DNA of 64,000 nucleotides from Lates calcarifer (GCF_001640805.2 NC_066844.1:4900277-4964276); one strand, 5' to 3'. Positions 1 to 44,909 are shown, counted from the stretch's first letter. A program made the numbers and translations. Notes: generated from the letters alone by a model not told the origin.

Positions 1-1185
1 AGCAGAGCTGTTTGAAGGGTCTAACTGTAGCATTTTAACATTCTCAAGCTTCAATCTGATCATTAAAACACTGTCAGTGAATAAATGAGACCACGGATAA
101 GGAGACCAGTAGTGATCATGATATTTCAACAAAAACAAGTTCACAAGTTAACTAAAATTAAAATTAAATCTGATGTATATTCTGCATTCAAAGACTTTGT
201 ACAGTGGTATCATGTGTAGTCAATGTAAACTGCTAATGTTAGCATGCTTGGCTAATTAGCTTAGCAAGAAATGGATCCAATCGTGCATTTTTTTTCTCTT
301 TATACTGAACTATTATGCAAGAGATAACCTTTTTAACAATCAAAGTCAACTGGAGACAGTTTTCAACCAATTCTCAAGAATTAACATTTGTTAACTAGGT
401 AGCTAGATCTGATAAAATGTGCTTGTGACTTTTAAAAATGAGAAGCTGCTTTTGTTTCTGAAATTCAAAAACACCTTTTAAATGAAAAAAAAAAAGTTAG
501 ACAGGAAGCTCAACAGTTGTCATTTGTCCAGTTTGTAGGCATTATTGTGAACATTTTAGCCAATGCACACTTGAACAGCGTTTCCTCACAGACCTTAAAA
601 AGGACAAAGAATCTGAGAATCACCTGAGTAAATACTACATCATGGTCTCATCTATTCGTGGTAGGTTATGGCCAATATACTGAGGATTGATTTGACAATG
701 ATGTAATGTTGTTAAAAATGTGATACATACCTTCCCCCTGTTGCTTTTTGAAGTGGAACCCTTCAAAAGCCAGAGTCCAGATGATCCTCGTACTATCACA
801 GAGCAGTTTGATGTAAACCAACAGGCTTCTGCAGTCGGTCTCTATTGCTTTTGATTTGCTTGTGATCATGCTAACCCCCTTTTACTCATGTCTTTCCCTT
901 TAGTTTGTTTTTGTCTGATCATTTGTTTTATTCGCTGAAGTTTGAGTTTGTCAGGCATTCATTGTGAACTGGCTGAATGTACCAGCTCAGCGGAGAGAGA
1001 CGCTCAGGTTTATATTTCGGCCTCCAGTCACTCATTTTTAAAAAACAAACAAACCACTAATTAATTCTTAATGAAGAAGACCACAAGGCAAGTTCCCAGA
1101 TTCAACTGAAATTAAAACTGAGATTAGCATCTCATACACGTGTCTGTAGTGCTACACTTTAATTCCTCATTGACATTCCCAAGCC

Positions 1186-1719
1186 TTAAAGCAACAGTGT
1201 AACTTTGCTGAGGAAGAGCGCCCCCTGCAGCCATAAGTGATAATAATTCTGTTGTCGAGTCTGAGCGGTTAAGCTGTTTTCGGGTACAGAAAACAAATCA
1301 ATCTTTCGACCAGAGCTCTGACTGCGTAAGCCCACTCACTGAACTGAAACATGGCTGAATGGTGTATATTACCCATGATCCCCGGCTTCTGAAGCAGGAA
1401 GCGCTGTTGCTGTAACAAACACACCAAACTCCATGTAAAATTCTTGATATTTTTAAAGTTGGATATCAGAGAAAAACGCAAGTCTTTTTGATTGATCTAC
1501 AGTTCAGCATTACTCTTGAACTTGCTGGACCTGATTTCTAGCAGTTTAAACTGCAGACCATCACTCAGTTAGAGGGAGATCGCACCTGCTCACCAAAGTT
1601 ACAAAGGGCAAGAACAGGGATGACAGAGGCTCAATTCTACCTATTATAAGTCAGTGTACCATCAAAATGATCCTCACGCTGTTATTTTGAGGTTAATAAG
1701 TTACATAATGTTGCTTTAA
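1186..1719. repeat. MITE-like element, family A, copy 1
   Basis: Begins TTAAAGCAACAGTGTAAC and ends in the inverted form, whose reverse complement is TTAAAGCAACATTATGTAA. Both ends carry TTAA. The interior shares GCGCCC.CTGCAGCCA and ATCCCCGGCTTCTG.AGCAGGAAG with the copy at 44910-45138. Non-autonomous DNA transposon is inferred from the terminal inverted repeats. Confidence 0.75.
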
Positions 1720-1995
1720 AGTATACCTAATTTTGACCACTGTGCTAAAACCAAGCCTGAACCCTCAAAAAAAGCCCTATGAAGGAGTGAGGACTGGACA
1801 AAATGGCCCCAAGTTTTTTAAAAATGTCCTCACTCCCCAAAAATGTCCCCACCCACCAAGTCTGAAACTTTAATTGGTCCTCACAAAGATAGAAGTACAG
1901 AAACACCCACAGGCTCCATTGTGTGTCTCTTGTGTTCTGCTAACAGAGACACACAACAGATTTTACAGTCACACATGGCTGCATCAAGCTGCTGT

Positions 1996-2021
1996 ACACA
2001 CACACACACACACACACACAT
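1996..2021. repeat. (CA)n microsatellite
   Basis: About 12 uninterrupted CA/AC units. Histidine/threonine ORFs over it are artefacts of the repeat. Confidence 0.95.
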
Positions 2022-2095
2022 ATATTCATGCATTCGTGTTGAGTCACACCCATTGGTTATCTTACAGGCATTCAGCCTTCAGTGTGTATGCACAA

Positions 2096-2098
<3 letters not shown>

Positions 2099-2144
<46 letters not shown>
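2099..2144. repeat. (CA)n microsatellite
   Basis: About 23 uninterrupted CA units, the second CA tract within 100 bases. Confidence 0.95.
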
Positions 2145-2145
<1 letters not shown>

Positions 2146-2700
2146 CAGTTTGGTCTCAGTCATCAATCACAAAGCACCAGCTGAATAATAAAGAGCTGTG
2201 TGTTTTAGTGTGTGTGTGTGTCAATGGTGGCTTTGACCTTGCCGAACCTCCTTTCACAATAAGAGCGCAGAGCTCCATATTAGGGCAATAGGAAGTTGAT
2301 GTCCCTGTGGAGGAAAAAACGCACCTGACCTGCACCTGTCGCACTCACGCGGTCTCATATCTGATCAATACATGATCACAGCTGACAAGGATCAATAACA
2401 GATGTTTAGATCCATGTTAGCGTATACAAACATCCAATTATTAATTTTGATCACTTGTGTACTGATAAATTGATTAGCTCGGCTGTCAAACATTGTGGCC
2501 GTTGGTTCTCTGCAGCAGGAAGCCGTGTGTCTCTCTCCTCTGATTGGTCCATTCCTGCCCACAACACACACACGACACACACACACCTGTGGGTTTCTAT
2601 CAGTTTGAACTTTTGTGTTTTCCCTTTTGATTTTGATTTGATCTTATTTTTCCTTTGAGCCATCTTATCAGCATTCCGCCCTCTCTCTCTGTCCGAACAG

Positions 2701-33181
<30,481 letters not shown>

Positions 33182-34637
33182 GCTCCTCCTCTTTCCTCCT
33201 CCTCCTCCTCGTCCTCCTCCTCCTCCCTCCTCTTCATCAGCATCATATGTCATCCCACCAACTGAACTGTCGCACTGAGGAGGGAAGTCATCGCTCTGCT
33301 CATCCCCTCATCCCGCACGCACACATGCTTCACATCGTCTTCACCCCCCGCCCACGCCCCCGCCGCCTCCCCCTCAGTCATTCCTGCCACGTTGTGTTTT
33401 TCATACTGACTGTGGCGTTGCTCTGCCTGTAAGTCTGTCCCGCCACCACCTTCACCTCCACCACAAAAACACACAAATCAGTAGAGGGTGGAATCCAGAT
33501 TCTCCACAGTGGAAGGCCTGTCCCTGTTTTTTTGTCCATTCATGTATATTTTTTACTTGATGATCCTTTTGAAAAGCTTTTAAAACTATGTTGGGTTCAA
33601 TCTCTTGTTTTTTTTTTTTTTGCGGGGGACTCGCAGCAGCATGTCGTGTTCTGTAACTCGCTTCATTCCTGCGTAATGCTCTCTCAAAAACCGCACCGAA
33701 CTTTTCAAAAAGAGTGCAGTGATTCTCATGTACATACGCTTCCGCTCTTCTTCTACACAGCTAACAGCCGGGTTTGGTGATCAGAAGATTTGTAGGCAAA
33801 TGCAAAAATGTAACTTTTTCTTTTCTTTTTTTTTTTTTTCTTATTTTGTAGATGTTGAGCATTTGTTTGTTTTTAAAAACCTCTAACGAATGTTAATTGA
33901 TGGTTGATTCAAACTCCTGAGAATGTCTTGTGAGTGTGACACTACGGTCTTCAAGGTTCAACTGTTAAAAAAATGTTCTTCCCTTTATCGTGTCTGTATG
34001 TGTTGGTTTCTTTTTTTTTCTTTTTTTTAGCTGCTGTTGTTAGATGTTGGATAAGACAGAATGTTTACGACCCAAAAATATCGAACATGGCGGCGTTCCA
34101 GAGAGGGCTCGCTTTCTGCCCAGTGGGAGTCTGACCTCATCTCATCCAGTCAGGGTCCTGGTTCTCTCTGCCCCCCTTCCACCCACTCCACAACCTCCCC
34201 CCGCCCCCCAACCACACGGTGTTGATAGGAAACAGTGTGGATCCTGTTCTTGCTCCCCCTCTAAGTAGGATGCATGTTATGTTTCATTCGTGTTGAGTCG
34301 CATGATGATAACTTAGGAATGAATATTTGGGATTCTGTTTAGTCGACCATCTGTGTGTTCGTCTGCAGCAGCGTCTGTTCGGAGCTCCGTCAAACTTCCT
34401 GTCTGTAGGACCGAACATCCTGTTACGCGACAGGACAGAGACAGACTCGTCAATACTCAGCTAACGAAGAGGAAACTGTGGCAGGACAGTTGAAGCCCTG
34501 CTGTACTTGACAGCAGAGCAGTGGGTGTTCCACACGTCGGCGTGCGCTCGTAGGCGAGAACAATCTGCGTCCAGTCCACGTGGTCCTGAATTTTAGCAGT
34601 TCGTTGTGGGAAGGTGATTCACCCGTACGTGCAGGGT

Positions 34638-34940
34638 TGAAAGGTGCCTATCCCAGCTCAAACTGGGGGGAAAGGTGGGTACACCCCAGTTTGCTCTGGT
34701 CTTCTTCTCTTTAAAACAGAATTTAATCCAAATCCGTCTGGGATCAGTGTTATCATCACCATCACAGTCTCAAACACTATTTTTCTTGCATTCCTGTCTC
34801 ATTCCTTTTTGTATCTTTGGTGTCCCCCCCATCCCCACCCTCTTGAAGTTTGTCAGCCAGTCAGAAATCACACAAATGCCGCCCTGTGACCATGACACTG
34901 TGAGGCGACCACGCTAACCACTGCCCCACCGTGCCGTCCT
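34638..34940. repeat. Teleost interspersed repeat, internally altered copy
   Basis: Begins GGTGCCTATCCCAGCTCAAA and GGTGGGTACACCCCA and ends TGTGAGGCGACCACGCTAAC followed by CACTGCCCCACCGTGCCG. Both ends match a repeat abundant in fish genomes; the middle does not. It lies in the presumed 3' UTR. Confidence 0.6.
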
Positions 34941-37900
34941 CGTAGATCCTTTCAGATCTCGTGGACCCTTGCGACTACACGGAATGTGTAATTTGGGCTT
35001 TTTCTTTCAATGCGGCGTCAAAGTCAAGCAAATATTTCACTCACGTCTTTAAGGTTTGGAGTCTCCAACCTGAACACTACTGCCACAGGATTAGGTGTGT
35101 TCCCACTGCAGCCTTATTTTATTCAACTATCCATTTTGAAGTGGCATCAGTTCACCTTTTCCACCGCCCAATAATGTCCTCTAGCTCCTCCTATCCCGAG
35201 TACATCAACAAGGAGGTGCCCTGAGCCCAGAGGAAACTCACTTCAGCCGCTCATATCTCAGTCTTTAAGCCAGAGCTCAGGACCACAGGTGAGAGTTTGG
35301 ACATAGATCGACTGGTAAATCGAGAGTGTCATCTTCAGGTCAGTTCCCTCTTCACCACATTGCTGCAGAAGCTTATCTGAATTGAAAAGTACTACGGTAT
35401 CGATGAGTCTGTTTTGCAGGAAGTTCAGTCCGACAGACTGGAAGTTAACAGATCTCCAAACAGGTTCTGGACTGTGTCTGTGTTTAAGACAAATCTTAGT
35501 ACCCACTTTTCTGATTGTTTCCCTTGTTTGTCAGATTTTACGAACAGAAGCTAAATCAGCCGTCAGTGACATCCCACAGCCAGCAGCAGAGGAGGTGTTT
35601 GATCGCCATCGTCATCATCATCCCTCTCCGCTCTGCTGTGGTTTGATTAACAGACAGTCAGTGTGGCGGCCACGCTGAGGTTTATGGGAGACTGATGATT
35701 TCAGCCTGTAGAGTTAAATCCACTGTGTGTTCCCCCGCTGCTGCTCAGTACTTCCTGCCTGCCGTTGTCTGCAGATTACTGTCTTAAAAGAAGAAGGAAT
35801 CATCCTCCAATCAGAAGCAGCGATGCGTCTAATCCCCTCTTAGTCTGACTAGCAGCCATCAACCAATCTTTGAACTAGGACACGTTATTGAAGTAATGTG
35901 CTACTACTGCCATATTTCCAACTTTTTGTCATGACTAGGTTCTTCCTCTCCCCTCTGATGAGCTTTTTCTATGTAACTCAGAGCCATATTTTATAGGTTG
36001 TCTGTATTGTTTTTTATCTCATTGTTATCGAGGTTTCCTTTGGACTTTCTCACCCCTGACCCCCCTTTTCAACCACTCCCTCACACCCATCGCCCTCCCC
36101 CCCAGCCTCGCCCCACCACCTCTCCCGGCCCTTTACTCCAAACATGACCAAAAAGCAAGGAGAAAATCTTCAGTCGTCACTGCCGAACCAAGTTTAAAGG
36201 ACCTCTACAATGTTTACATGAAAAGCGAGTGTGTGGCAGTTCGCCTGCGCTTCTCTCATCCGACCACTTCCCTTTCATTCCCTTGCTTTCCTGAATCTTA
36301 GAGTTACTATTTAACTAAATGGGGAATCTTTCTTGCATGGTTTTCATATAAAATTCAATGTTTTGCTCATTTTTTACAATTCTTCTGTATTTTTATATTA
36401 AGTACTTTTTAATATTTTGGAGATATATGAATATATATGTATAGGCTGAAGAGTTTGGTGACAGTACAGTACATGAATGAGATGAATCTACCGTGGACTC
36501 TGTCTTTTTACAGCTCTCTAAATATTTATGCCACGTGTGTCGTCTTGGTCACCTGATGTTAGGGCTCAGAAACCTGCAGTGACTTGTTTACTTCCTGTTG
36601 GCCGTTAAATTGGAATCTCAACAATCTAGTCTCATCAGCCCCCTTTTACATGAGTATAATCCACTTTATCTAAGATGTTGTGACACACTACACGCTATGT
36701 GATTTCGCAGTTATCCAACTCCATTAGAGTTCAGCAAATGCAACGTGAATACAGCTAACTGTATCAAAACATTAAATGGGAGTGTATAATTATTTATCCA
36801 ACCTCTGGGTTTCTTTGTTTCTGTACTTTTAAGCTACTACAACTGATTTTGTTTGAATGAGTGGACTGTTTTCCAACTGGCTGTTGTCGGAGCTGATGAC
36901 TTTAAAGAGGATCAAAGCTGTGTCCTGCCTCAGGCTGCGCCTCCTTCAAATGGGTACGTCCTACAAAGACGTGTCCTCGCCTCAGACAGACCGAAACTGA
37001 GAAAGTAACCTGACAACCAAAGTCGAGCCGGCCCAGGTCATGAAACAAACCAATGAGTAGTTTTGGCCTCACAGCTTAGAGGTTATTAATGCTCAGCGCA
37101 GTGTCATCGGCGTATGTGCTAACATTGGTTTCATTGCGCCTCTTGCATGAGGCACCCACTGCTGCATTTCATTTCAGCATGGATGTGTTAAAAGGTAGAC
37201 TGGCCAGACAGGTACACCTTTACAAACATGACCAAGTTTTTTTTCTGTTTAATAGCCAGGAACACACATGTTCTCAGCAGTGAGGAGCAGTAGAGCAGAA
37301 TCTGCAGCCATGTTCAACTGGTAACAGTTGTTTACTTTGTGCTTCTTCACATACTGTTTAATTTAAGGCCCCCTCCTGTTTGTGAGAATACTGTGAAGTA
37401 TAAACTAAGTTAAAGGCCACAATGATCTTAATCCCATCGTACTGCCTTGGGCTCAGAGACAGTTTGACCTAGTCCAAAGTCAGAGGGAGAACGAACCTGC
37501 TTCAAAATTGATCCAAGACCTGCGGCAACACAACAGGGCTCTACCCAACCTGATTAGACTGAATATAAATGAAATCCAGTCTGATCAGATCCCAGGTCAG
37601 ATCTCGGTTGCTAGAAGTTCCTTTTTTTTGTTTTTATATTCATTGCCTCAGGAGGAGGGTTGGGGGGGCTCTAATCATGACCAGGGTCCCAGAAATGCTT
37701 AGGCCGGCCCTGGACCTCAGGTTACGTTGTCTAAATTCAAAGAAGGAAAAGACGCCACATTTCTCAGCTTCAACTCCTTGATTGCTAATTTGGTGATGAA
37801 ATCAAAGGAGGCGGGGCCTGTGATGGGACACGGCTGCAGCTCTAGATGTCACCGCCATTTTTATACAACTAACATCCTCAGAAACATTTCGCACACCCCC

Positions 37901-40900
37901 CCGGGGACAAGAGCAGGACTGTGAAAAAGCGCTTGTGACATCACTTCATCCTCCTGCTCGTATGTCCATCAACTGTAAACAAGACACACGCCTCCCAAAA
38001 CAATGACGCATTCCCTCTCTGTTTTGTTTCTACTGGTGAATCTGACAAGAACACCTGTGCTCCTACAGTCAGTACAATGTAAATATTGTCTTATAAGTGA
38101 ATGAAGTGTACCTGCCTGCTGTCTGTGTCGGTGACAGCAAATGGGAGAGGGGGCAATCAGCCAATCATCACCCAGCAAAGCTTTAAGAATGTTCTGCCAA
38201 AGTCGTTTCCTCTTTCCTTTTCTTCTTCTGCACAAGTTTGTTTGCAGCCACATGACCCCCTCACTCCTCCCTCCCCTCCTTCCCCCTCTCCCCCCTCCCC
38301 GCCTGGATAAGATTGTCCCTGCCCCCTGCTCTCGGCCATAGCCTCAGTGTGGCTGTGGTGGTCGTCTGTTGGACTGGTTGGACTGGTTGCCCCTCACGTC
38401 TCATGTCAGGTGCACAGTACAGCCCCTCCGCCATCAGAGACACTCCAGACCTGTTTGTGCTTCTGGTTTCAGCCACGTCATGAGAATTAAAAAAACAAAC
38501 AAACAAAAAAACGAAACAGTCAGTCGACAGGATGAGACTCAGCAGCGGACTGAAAAATCTTCACCTGGTTTTAGTTTCCTGAAGGTTCTTTTTTTTTTCT
38601 GGGAGTATATAAGATCTCAGTTCGCCACAGTTTTTCCATTAGGACCTCTGTACGGAAAAGGAACTCGCTTCTTATCGAGTCATTGTTGCATTTTGACTGC
38701 GTTGCTTCCTCTTCAGAGCACTGCCTTTTCTCAGAACAGCTTCCTGTAGTTGGATATTAAAGGAAATCTTTGGAGAGAACCTTCACATCCACTTCAAAAT
38801 TCACAAATTAAAAAAAAAAAATGGTTAAAACGAACTGGAATACCACAGCTGGAAAAGTCATAACCACTCAACATATATATCTATATATTTATATAATGTC
38901 TCTATATATTTATATCTGGTATGTATGTGTGTATATATTAGATATAAATACATAGATATATTTATGATTTCTCAGTTGAACTTCATTGCAAAAAAGACTG
39001 AAAAAGATTTGTTTTCTGTAATTACTATGATACACAGTAATAGGCGTTGGTGTTATTTTTGTATAAACATAATATCATCTATGTGGCATGCATGACATAT
39101 ATACAATTTGGTGGTTTAAAGCAATATGTCCAACCTGGTGCGATTGGTTCCGTCGTGTTCTGTGTAGCCTAAAGCCACTCTGTATGAAAAGAGATTTAAA
39201 AAAAAAAAGAGTAACTGCATTTGGATAAAACTAACTGTTCAGTATATGTGTTCAATGTTCTGTGTTCTGCATGTTTTAGTATGGAATGAAACATCCCAAA
39301 ATGTTGACTTGTTTTTCCAAATGAATCTCAAAATTACATGGCCCACACAGACACACATGCGAGACACACATACACACACTCTCACTCGCGCACACGCACA
39401 CATGTATTTGCACTGTGAGGTGAAACACACTGAGGAAATTAAAACTGTGTGACTTCTGATGGATGGATTGATGAAAGATGAAGATTTTTCCTCCTTTTTT
39501 TTTTTTTTTTTTTGATTTCCATCGTCTCATTTAACCCGGAAAAAATAGCAAACAGATCTGTCTGCTCATCCACCTCCCAGCTGTTCTCATCCTCACACAC
39601 ACATAGAGAAACACTCAGATTTACAGATTCTCCTGAACTCATCACCCACTCATCTGTGCAGTGAGAGGAGGAGGGAGACGATGACAGTTAACAGACCTGA
39701 AAACATTCAGCATGTGGTTCAGGTAGGCTTCTGCTCTGCAGGTGTCATCATCTCACCCGTCACATCCATTGATCCATTATCCTCCTGCTTCCCTCCACTG
39801 GCCAGGTGGAGGAGGAAAATGAGGATAATGGGAGTTTGTTGTTCACCTGTTGAATGTCTGTTGATGTTAGAGCCTGATTGACTATTGGTAGAGATTTATT
39901 TTATTCAGAGCTCACTGAAGTTTATTTTTCAAGTGTAAAATGTTGGGGTGCAACTAAGGATTATTTTCAATATCAATTAATCTGCTGTGTATCGTAATCG
40001 GTAGAGGTATTTTTCGATTGATATGTATCGTTTTGTCCATAAAAATTCATGTTATACTTTCCCAAAACCCAAAGATATTCTGTTTACCTTCATATTTGAC
40101 AAAGAAAAGCAGCAAATCCTCAGAATATTTGACTTTAATTGATCAATTGATTGACATAGAACTAAATGTCCTGCTCTTCAATAACCAAGTCCAAGGGATC
40201 AAAGTGTTTGTTTATGTTTTGTGTTCATGTTAAAAACATGTTTTATATCAGGCTCCAGTTCACATCAGTCTGATTGTTGAGAGCAGTTTTCATGATGTAT
40301 TTTTAGTTTCCTTTCAAAACAAGCATCATGAATTAACATTTAAATCTCGACTGTTCACTGCCAGAAAAGAGACCAAAGCAAAAAGCCAGAATGTTTCCTG
40401 AAATATGTAAATCAAACCGGTTTTAAGTTGTTGGATGTTTTCCTCTGCTTCCAGACTTTGTGCCAAGCTAAACTCTGGAGACAGAAACCAACAGAATGTC
40501 ATAAAACAAACACAACAGAGTGATCATCCAATCAAAAAACAAAACTTCATCGTAACACAACTGAACATTTCTCCTCAAATTTTAAATCTGAGTAAACATT
40601 AGTGTTTATTGACTTTTTGACAAATCTTTCACAGTTTCATCCCAGTTTGGTAAATCTGGCAGTCAGGAAGGAAGAAATACTGAGGTCACTGAAATCTCCC
40701 TCTAATTATCTGAATTCACTTTACTGAGCTAGTTTTTCCAGGGATGTTCATGTAAACATCAGAGTCAAAATTACTGTGATATAAATGACTTGGCACTAAA
40801 TTTAGCAGGAATGTTGTCCAGAACATAAACAAGCAAACTCCTTTAAGGTAATTAAAACCTAAATTTAATGGTGTTGTGAATCTGCGTTGGTCTGTCGCTC

Positions 40901-40914
40901 TTCCTCTTTGGTGC

Positions 40915-41312
40915 AACACTCAAATATCTCAACACCTATCCAATGGATTGCCATTAAAATTGGCAGAAACATTCATGGTGCCCAGATGATGAATCCTAAT
41001 GACTGGAGATCCTCAAAGTTTTCCTGTAGCACCACCATGGGTTCACATTTTGGGTTTTGAGTGAAATATCTCAAAATCTTTTGGATGGACTGTCTTTAGT
41101 TCTGATGCACACATTCATGTCCACTTTGTAATGAACTGTACCAGCTTTAAGGATTGGTTAGCTTTCCATATAGTGCCATCATCAGGTCAAACATGTAATT
41201 CATCCAACACCTGCAAAACCAACAACGTTCCCATCAGCCTCAGCTCACTCTGTGTTTCGGGCTAATTAGTAAATGTTAGCATGCTAAAAGGCTAAATTAA
41301 GATGGTGAGTAT
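40915..41312. repeat. Teleost interspersed repeat, family E
   Basis: Contains ATCTCAACACCTATCCAATG, TGGATTGCCATTAAAATTGG, ACATTCATGGTGCCCAGATG, GAATCCTAATGACT, GTGCCATCATCAGGTCAAA, CCCATCAGCCTCAGCTCAC and AATGTTAGCATGCTAAAAGG. I recognise this as a very common dispersed element of teleosts. It contains a degenerate internal duplication (ATATCTCAA... twice). Confidence 0.75.
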
Positions 41313-41422
41313 GGCTCTGCTTGTTAAGGAACTGACCTCAGTGTCTTCAGTTGTACCTGTCTGGCAGATTGTGAGCCTCTGCAGTGATTTGTTTGTGAGC
41401 CAAAATAAAACTTCTGTGCTTC

Positions 41423-41424
<2 letters not shown>

Positions 41425-41453
<29 letters not shown>

Positions 41454-41474
41454 TGTTGTTGTTGTTGTTGTTGT
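41425..41474. repeat. Compound (TG)n(TTG)n microsatellite
   Basis: About 14 TG units pass directly into about seven TTG units, in the presumed distal 3' UTR of atp2b4. Confidence 0.92.
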
Positions 41475-42151
41475 CAGGCGGGCTGCTAGCTCGGTGAGGG
41501 TGTGTTTCCTCAGTGTGTGCGTCACCTTCTTCTTCCCTCGTTCGCTTTCATCCTGTCTGTCTCTATCGAACATCCTCCTCCTGTTTGCTTCGATCTATGC
41601 AACAGAATCCTCCAGTTCGGCTCCAGTGGTTCATCTGGTTTCTCACTTTCTCTCCCTCACGCTCTCACTCTTTGTCTGCTTGTCTCCGTCTTTATCTACT
41701 TTTTATTTTTCAGTTCTTTCTACAAACAGAACCACAATACCTGTACATTTGATGTATGTTAGTGTGCGTGTATGACAGCTGCACACACACACGTTGTTTT
41801 CTTTACTCTTTTGTAAGATATGATCATGTGGAATGCCTTGGTCTTAGTGTCATGTCGTTTGAACTTAAGCTGAACAAAAGATGATAATCAAGCAACTGAG
41901 TAAAAGTTGTTACATAAGTATAAATATATAATATATAAATATATATAAATATATACAAATCTATATACATAAAATAAAGCCATTGGAATTTGAAATAAAT
42001 CTGTGTCAATTTGTGATTTTTTTCTCGTAGGCTATTTTGTATCTTGGCTTCTTCTCTGAGATGATGCTGTCGTTAAAAAAGTGCTGGCTAATTATTAACA
42101 AGCCACCCAGAAAGTCAAACGCTAACAACGGCTCTCGCCCTCTGTTTTCAT

Positions 42152-42370
42152 TGGTGTATAGTCACCTAAAACTAATAATCGTTGTGTTTTCGTTCACTTA
42201 GAATGAGTTATTTATATCTATGTAGTTGTCTGCATTTTGTCTCCTGGCTGCCACCGTAGACTCTCTGACACACTTGGAAAAGGAGGAGTGAGGGGACAGG
42301 TGTATTCAGCTGGTTGTAATCTGCGTTCTCACCACTAGATGCCACTAAATCTTACACACTGCTCCTTTAA
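42152..42370 (-). repeat. MITE-like element, family B, copy 2
   Basis: Begins GTGTATAGTCACCTAAAACT and ACTAATAATCGTTGTGTTTT and ends TCTTACACACTGCTCCTTTAA less one base. It contains ATCTGCGTTCTCACCACTAG and ATGCCACTAAATC. It aligns with 19056-19272 over nearly its full length. Confidence 0.82.
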
Positions 42371-44909
42371 TAGGAGCCTTTTACCTGCTTTGTAAGCTAA
42401 TAAATAATCAGCTTGTCTGATTTTATTTACTCTGTGCAGGTTTGTTGGATGAGATCCTCACTATGCTCAACTGTACTCTTACTCTTACCCATGGTTTCAG
42501 ATCACAGAACTGTAACATTAAATATGATATAACCTGTAGTCGTCAAGTAAGTAAGTAGTTCGAGAATCTGATGAAATAAGTTACAGTCATACTGATGTAC
42601 AGGGCTGGTAGATGTCCGTGTATCCTCCTAACATGTCACCATGGTTGAGGTGCTTCTGTATTTTATTTTCATAGAGAGGGAGGTGAAGGATGATGAGCAG
42701 CAGGGAGCTCCAGGAATCACACGGTGGACATCTTAGATCACAACGTTACCATAGTGACCCAGCCAGGCCATTCAGGTTGATAACAGGTGTTACAATGAGC
42801 AATAATATTCCTTCACAGTATGCCATTAAAAAGCTTTTCAGTCCTACCGCCTCAGCACAATGATGATGTGAATGAGTCAACACTGCCCAGATGTGGACGT
42901 TCATTCATCCATTCATTCATTTCATTATACAAGAGTAAAATGCTGCTTACACATTGATGAATCCTTACTAACAGCCTTGAAATGTCATATAGAATAATAT
43001 ATCAGTCATGGGGGGCCGCAGTTTCTTCAGAGCAGATGCTTTTATTTTTGATACTTTAAGCACATTTGGTTGATAATACTCTTCCTCCATAGGCTGTTTT
43101 CTGTTTAGTGCCACTGGCTGGTCACGTTTCTTTGCTGATTAGAAAACACACCTGTGAAAAATCTACCTGAAGGTGAATTACACTCATTTTATTAGATGCA
43201 CCTGTACAATCTAATGCAGTTCAACAAAATAGTCTCAGCCATGATGTCTACTTTTATGAAGTTGATAATGTTCAGTTTTTGTTGACAGTGTCAGAAATGT
43301 ATAAAGTCAATGACATATTTATTATTGGGCACGTGCCCCAGTAAATGGGGTCCAGTGGTGCCTATGGTAAGGCTATGAGAATAACTAAATCATCAAAATG
43401 TTTGTTCATGTTCTGGCTGTAATAAGTGCTGCAGCCTCTAGGGGGCGCTATCCAGCACTCATAATATACTGTACAGTACGTTACACGTCAGACAAATTTA
43501 GTGTCTTTAGTCTCCCTGTAAATCTGCAGCTCCTACTTTGGTGAAACACGACTTCTTCAGCGGGACTCGGTTGCTCAGTGCAACACTGCCACCATGTGGA
43601 TAAAGACTGCGTTACATCTGGAGTACCATTTAAAGATATGGTACAGTAATAACATTTTTTCTGTCTTAATAAACCATATAGGTGACAATAAATACTTAAT
43701 ACAGAATAATTCAACAACAGTACTGACAACAAGAGTCTTTGTCAATGTCCAAGTGCAGTTCAGTGCTCACCTGTGAAGATTCTCAGCCATCCAGGTCACA
43801 ACATTTCTTTTTACTTTATTTTATTTTAAAGGGAAGAGAGGAGTCCCAGGCATGTTAACTCTTGTGGGGTCGTTAATACCTTGAGAGATGAGAGGTGAAA
43901 TGTCAACAGAAACCTCCAGTCCAGTTGCCGATATAAATCCAAGTACAGACCTTTTTAACAGCAGACATTCTGACTTATCATAGCAGGAAAAGCACAGGTG
44001 TCGCTCATGTTATTTATCTATTTATGCATTTTATTTGAAAGGGATCGTTTGCATTATTATACAACAAAATAATTTGATGAACAGAATTATACCACAGATA
44101 ACATCAAAATCACTTTCTTCACAGGTCACAATTAAAACATAAGCACAGCGAGAGAATTAAACAAGCCAGACAAACAAGACAAGACACATAATACTTACAC
44201 ACAGTGGTACATCACACATACACATTGACATTAGCTCTGCTCAAAGTAAGTCGTGACATGAACGAGACCACGACCCTGAAACTCCCTGTGCTCTTCACAC
44301 TGTGACATGTCAAAATGTCTGCTGTGAAAATCAGATAATACCAGACTGTGTGCTGCTCTTGACAGAAAAATTAAATGTAAATGAGATTTGACCTCAGACT
44401 CAGCTCTTGACTGTCCAGTACGGTGCTGCACCAGTCTGCCCATTGATCCTGATCCTGGCAGAAATTCACTAGATTACCAAGAGCTAATATGTCAGTTAGA
44501 TTAACTTGTTACTTAGGTTAAACCGTCACTCTGCAACATGAGTTAGAAGGTGTTTGTTGCTCTAAACTTCACACACGTCCTCTGGAGCGCTCCTACATTT
44601 AAGAGCATTTTTAAGTCGTTGATAAATAGAGTGGTGCAGCGATGACATATTTTTACTTTTTCAAGACACGTAAAAGCTTAAAAAACCACAGGTGGAATAT
44701 TTTCGGGTAGATTTTATGTCGTAGAATAAAATGTAAAAATGTGTTGAGCTTGTGTTAAAACCACAGACCTTATTTCAGCCATTTAACCAAAAACCTGTTG
44801 ACTTTGGGATGAGGGAACTGAAGGTGCTAAAATGTTACTTACTTACCAGGTTTTAGGACTCATCCCTGCACCAGTCTGTTGCTTTTATTCCTGAGTTTCT
44901 GTGCAGGAG

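Larger units (their letters stand above)
1..2700 (+). other. atp2b4 intron upstream of site A
   Basis: No exon of the upstream PMCA segment (VNSQTGIIFTLL region) could be found here, so the preceding exon lies outside the window. It holds a TTAA-ended repeat (1186-1719), two CA microsatellites and a fragment near 230-270 rich in GCTAATGTTAGCATGCT, a motif of common teleost repeats. Confidence 0.7.
33182..41999 (+). other. atp2b4: Presumed long 3' UTR of atp2b4
   Basis: No further coding sequence is seen after the stop codon. The region is AT-rich with T-runs, AT-rich blocks at 36340-36450 and 38870-38970, a Pumilio-like TGTAAATA at 38079-38086, and two AATAAA signals at 41973-41978 and 41994-41999 in typical poly(A)-site context. 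Two interspersed repeats (34638-34940 and 40915-41312) lie inside. The extent is inferred; the transcript may end earlier, and no cDNA is available to settle it. Confidence 0.4.

Noticed and set aside
1843..2188. ORFs of about 110 codons on the + strand rich in His and Thr
   Set aside because: Translations of CA microsatellites.
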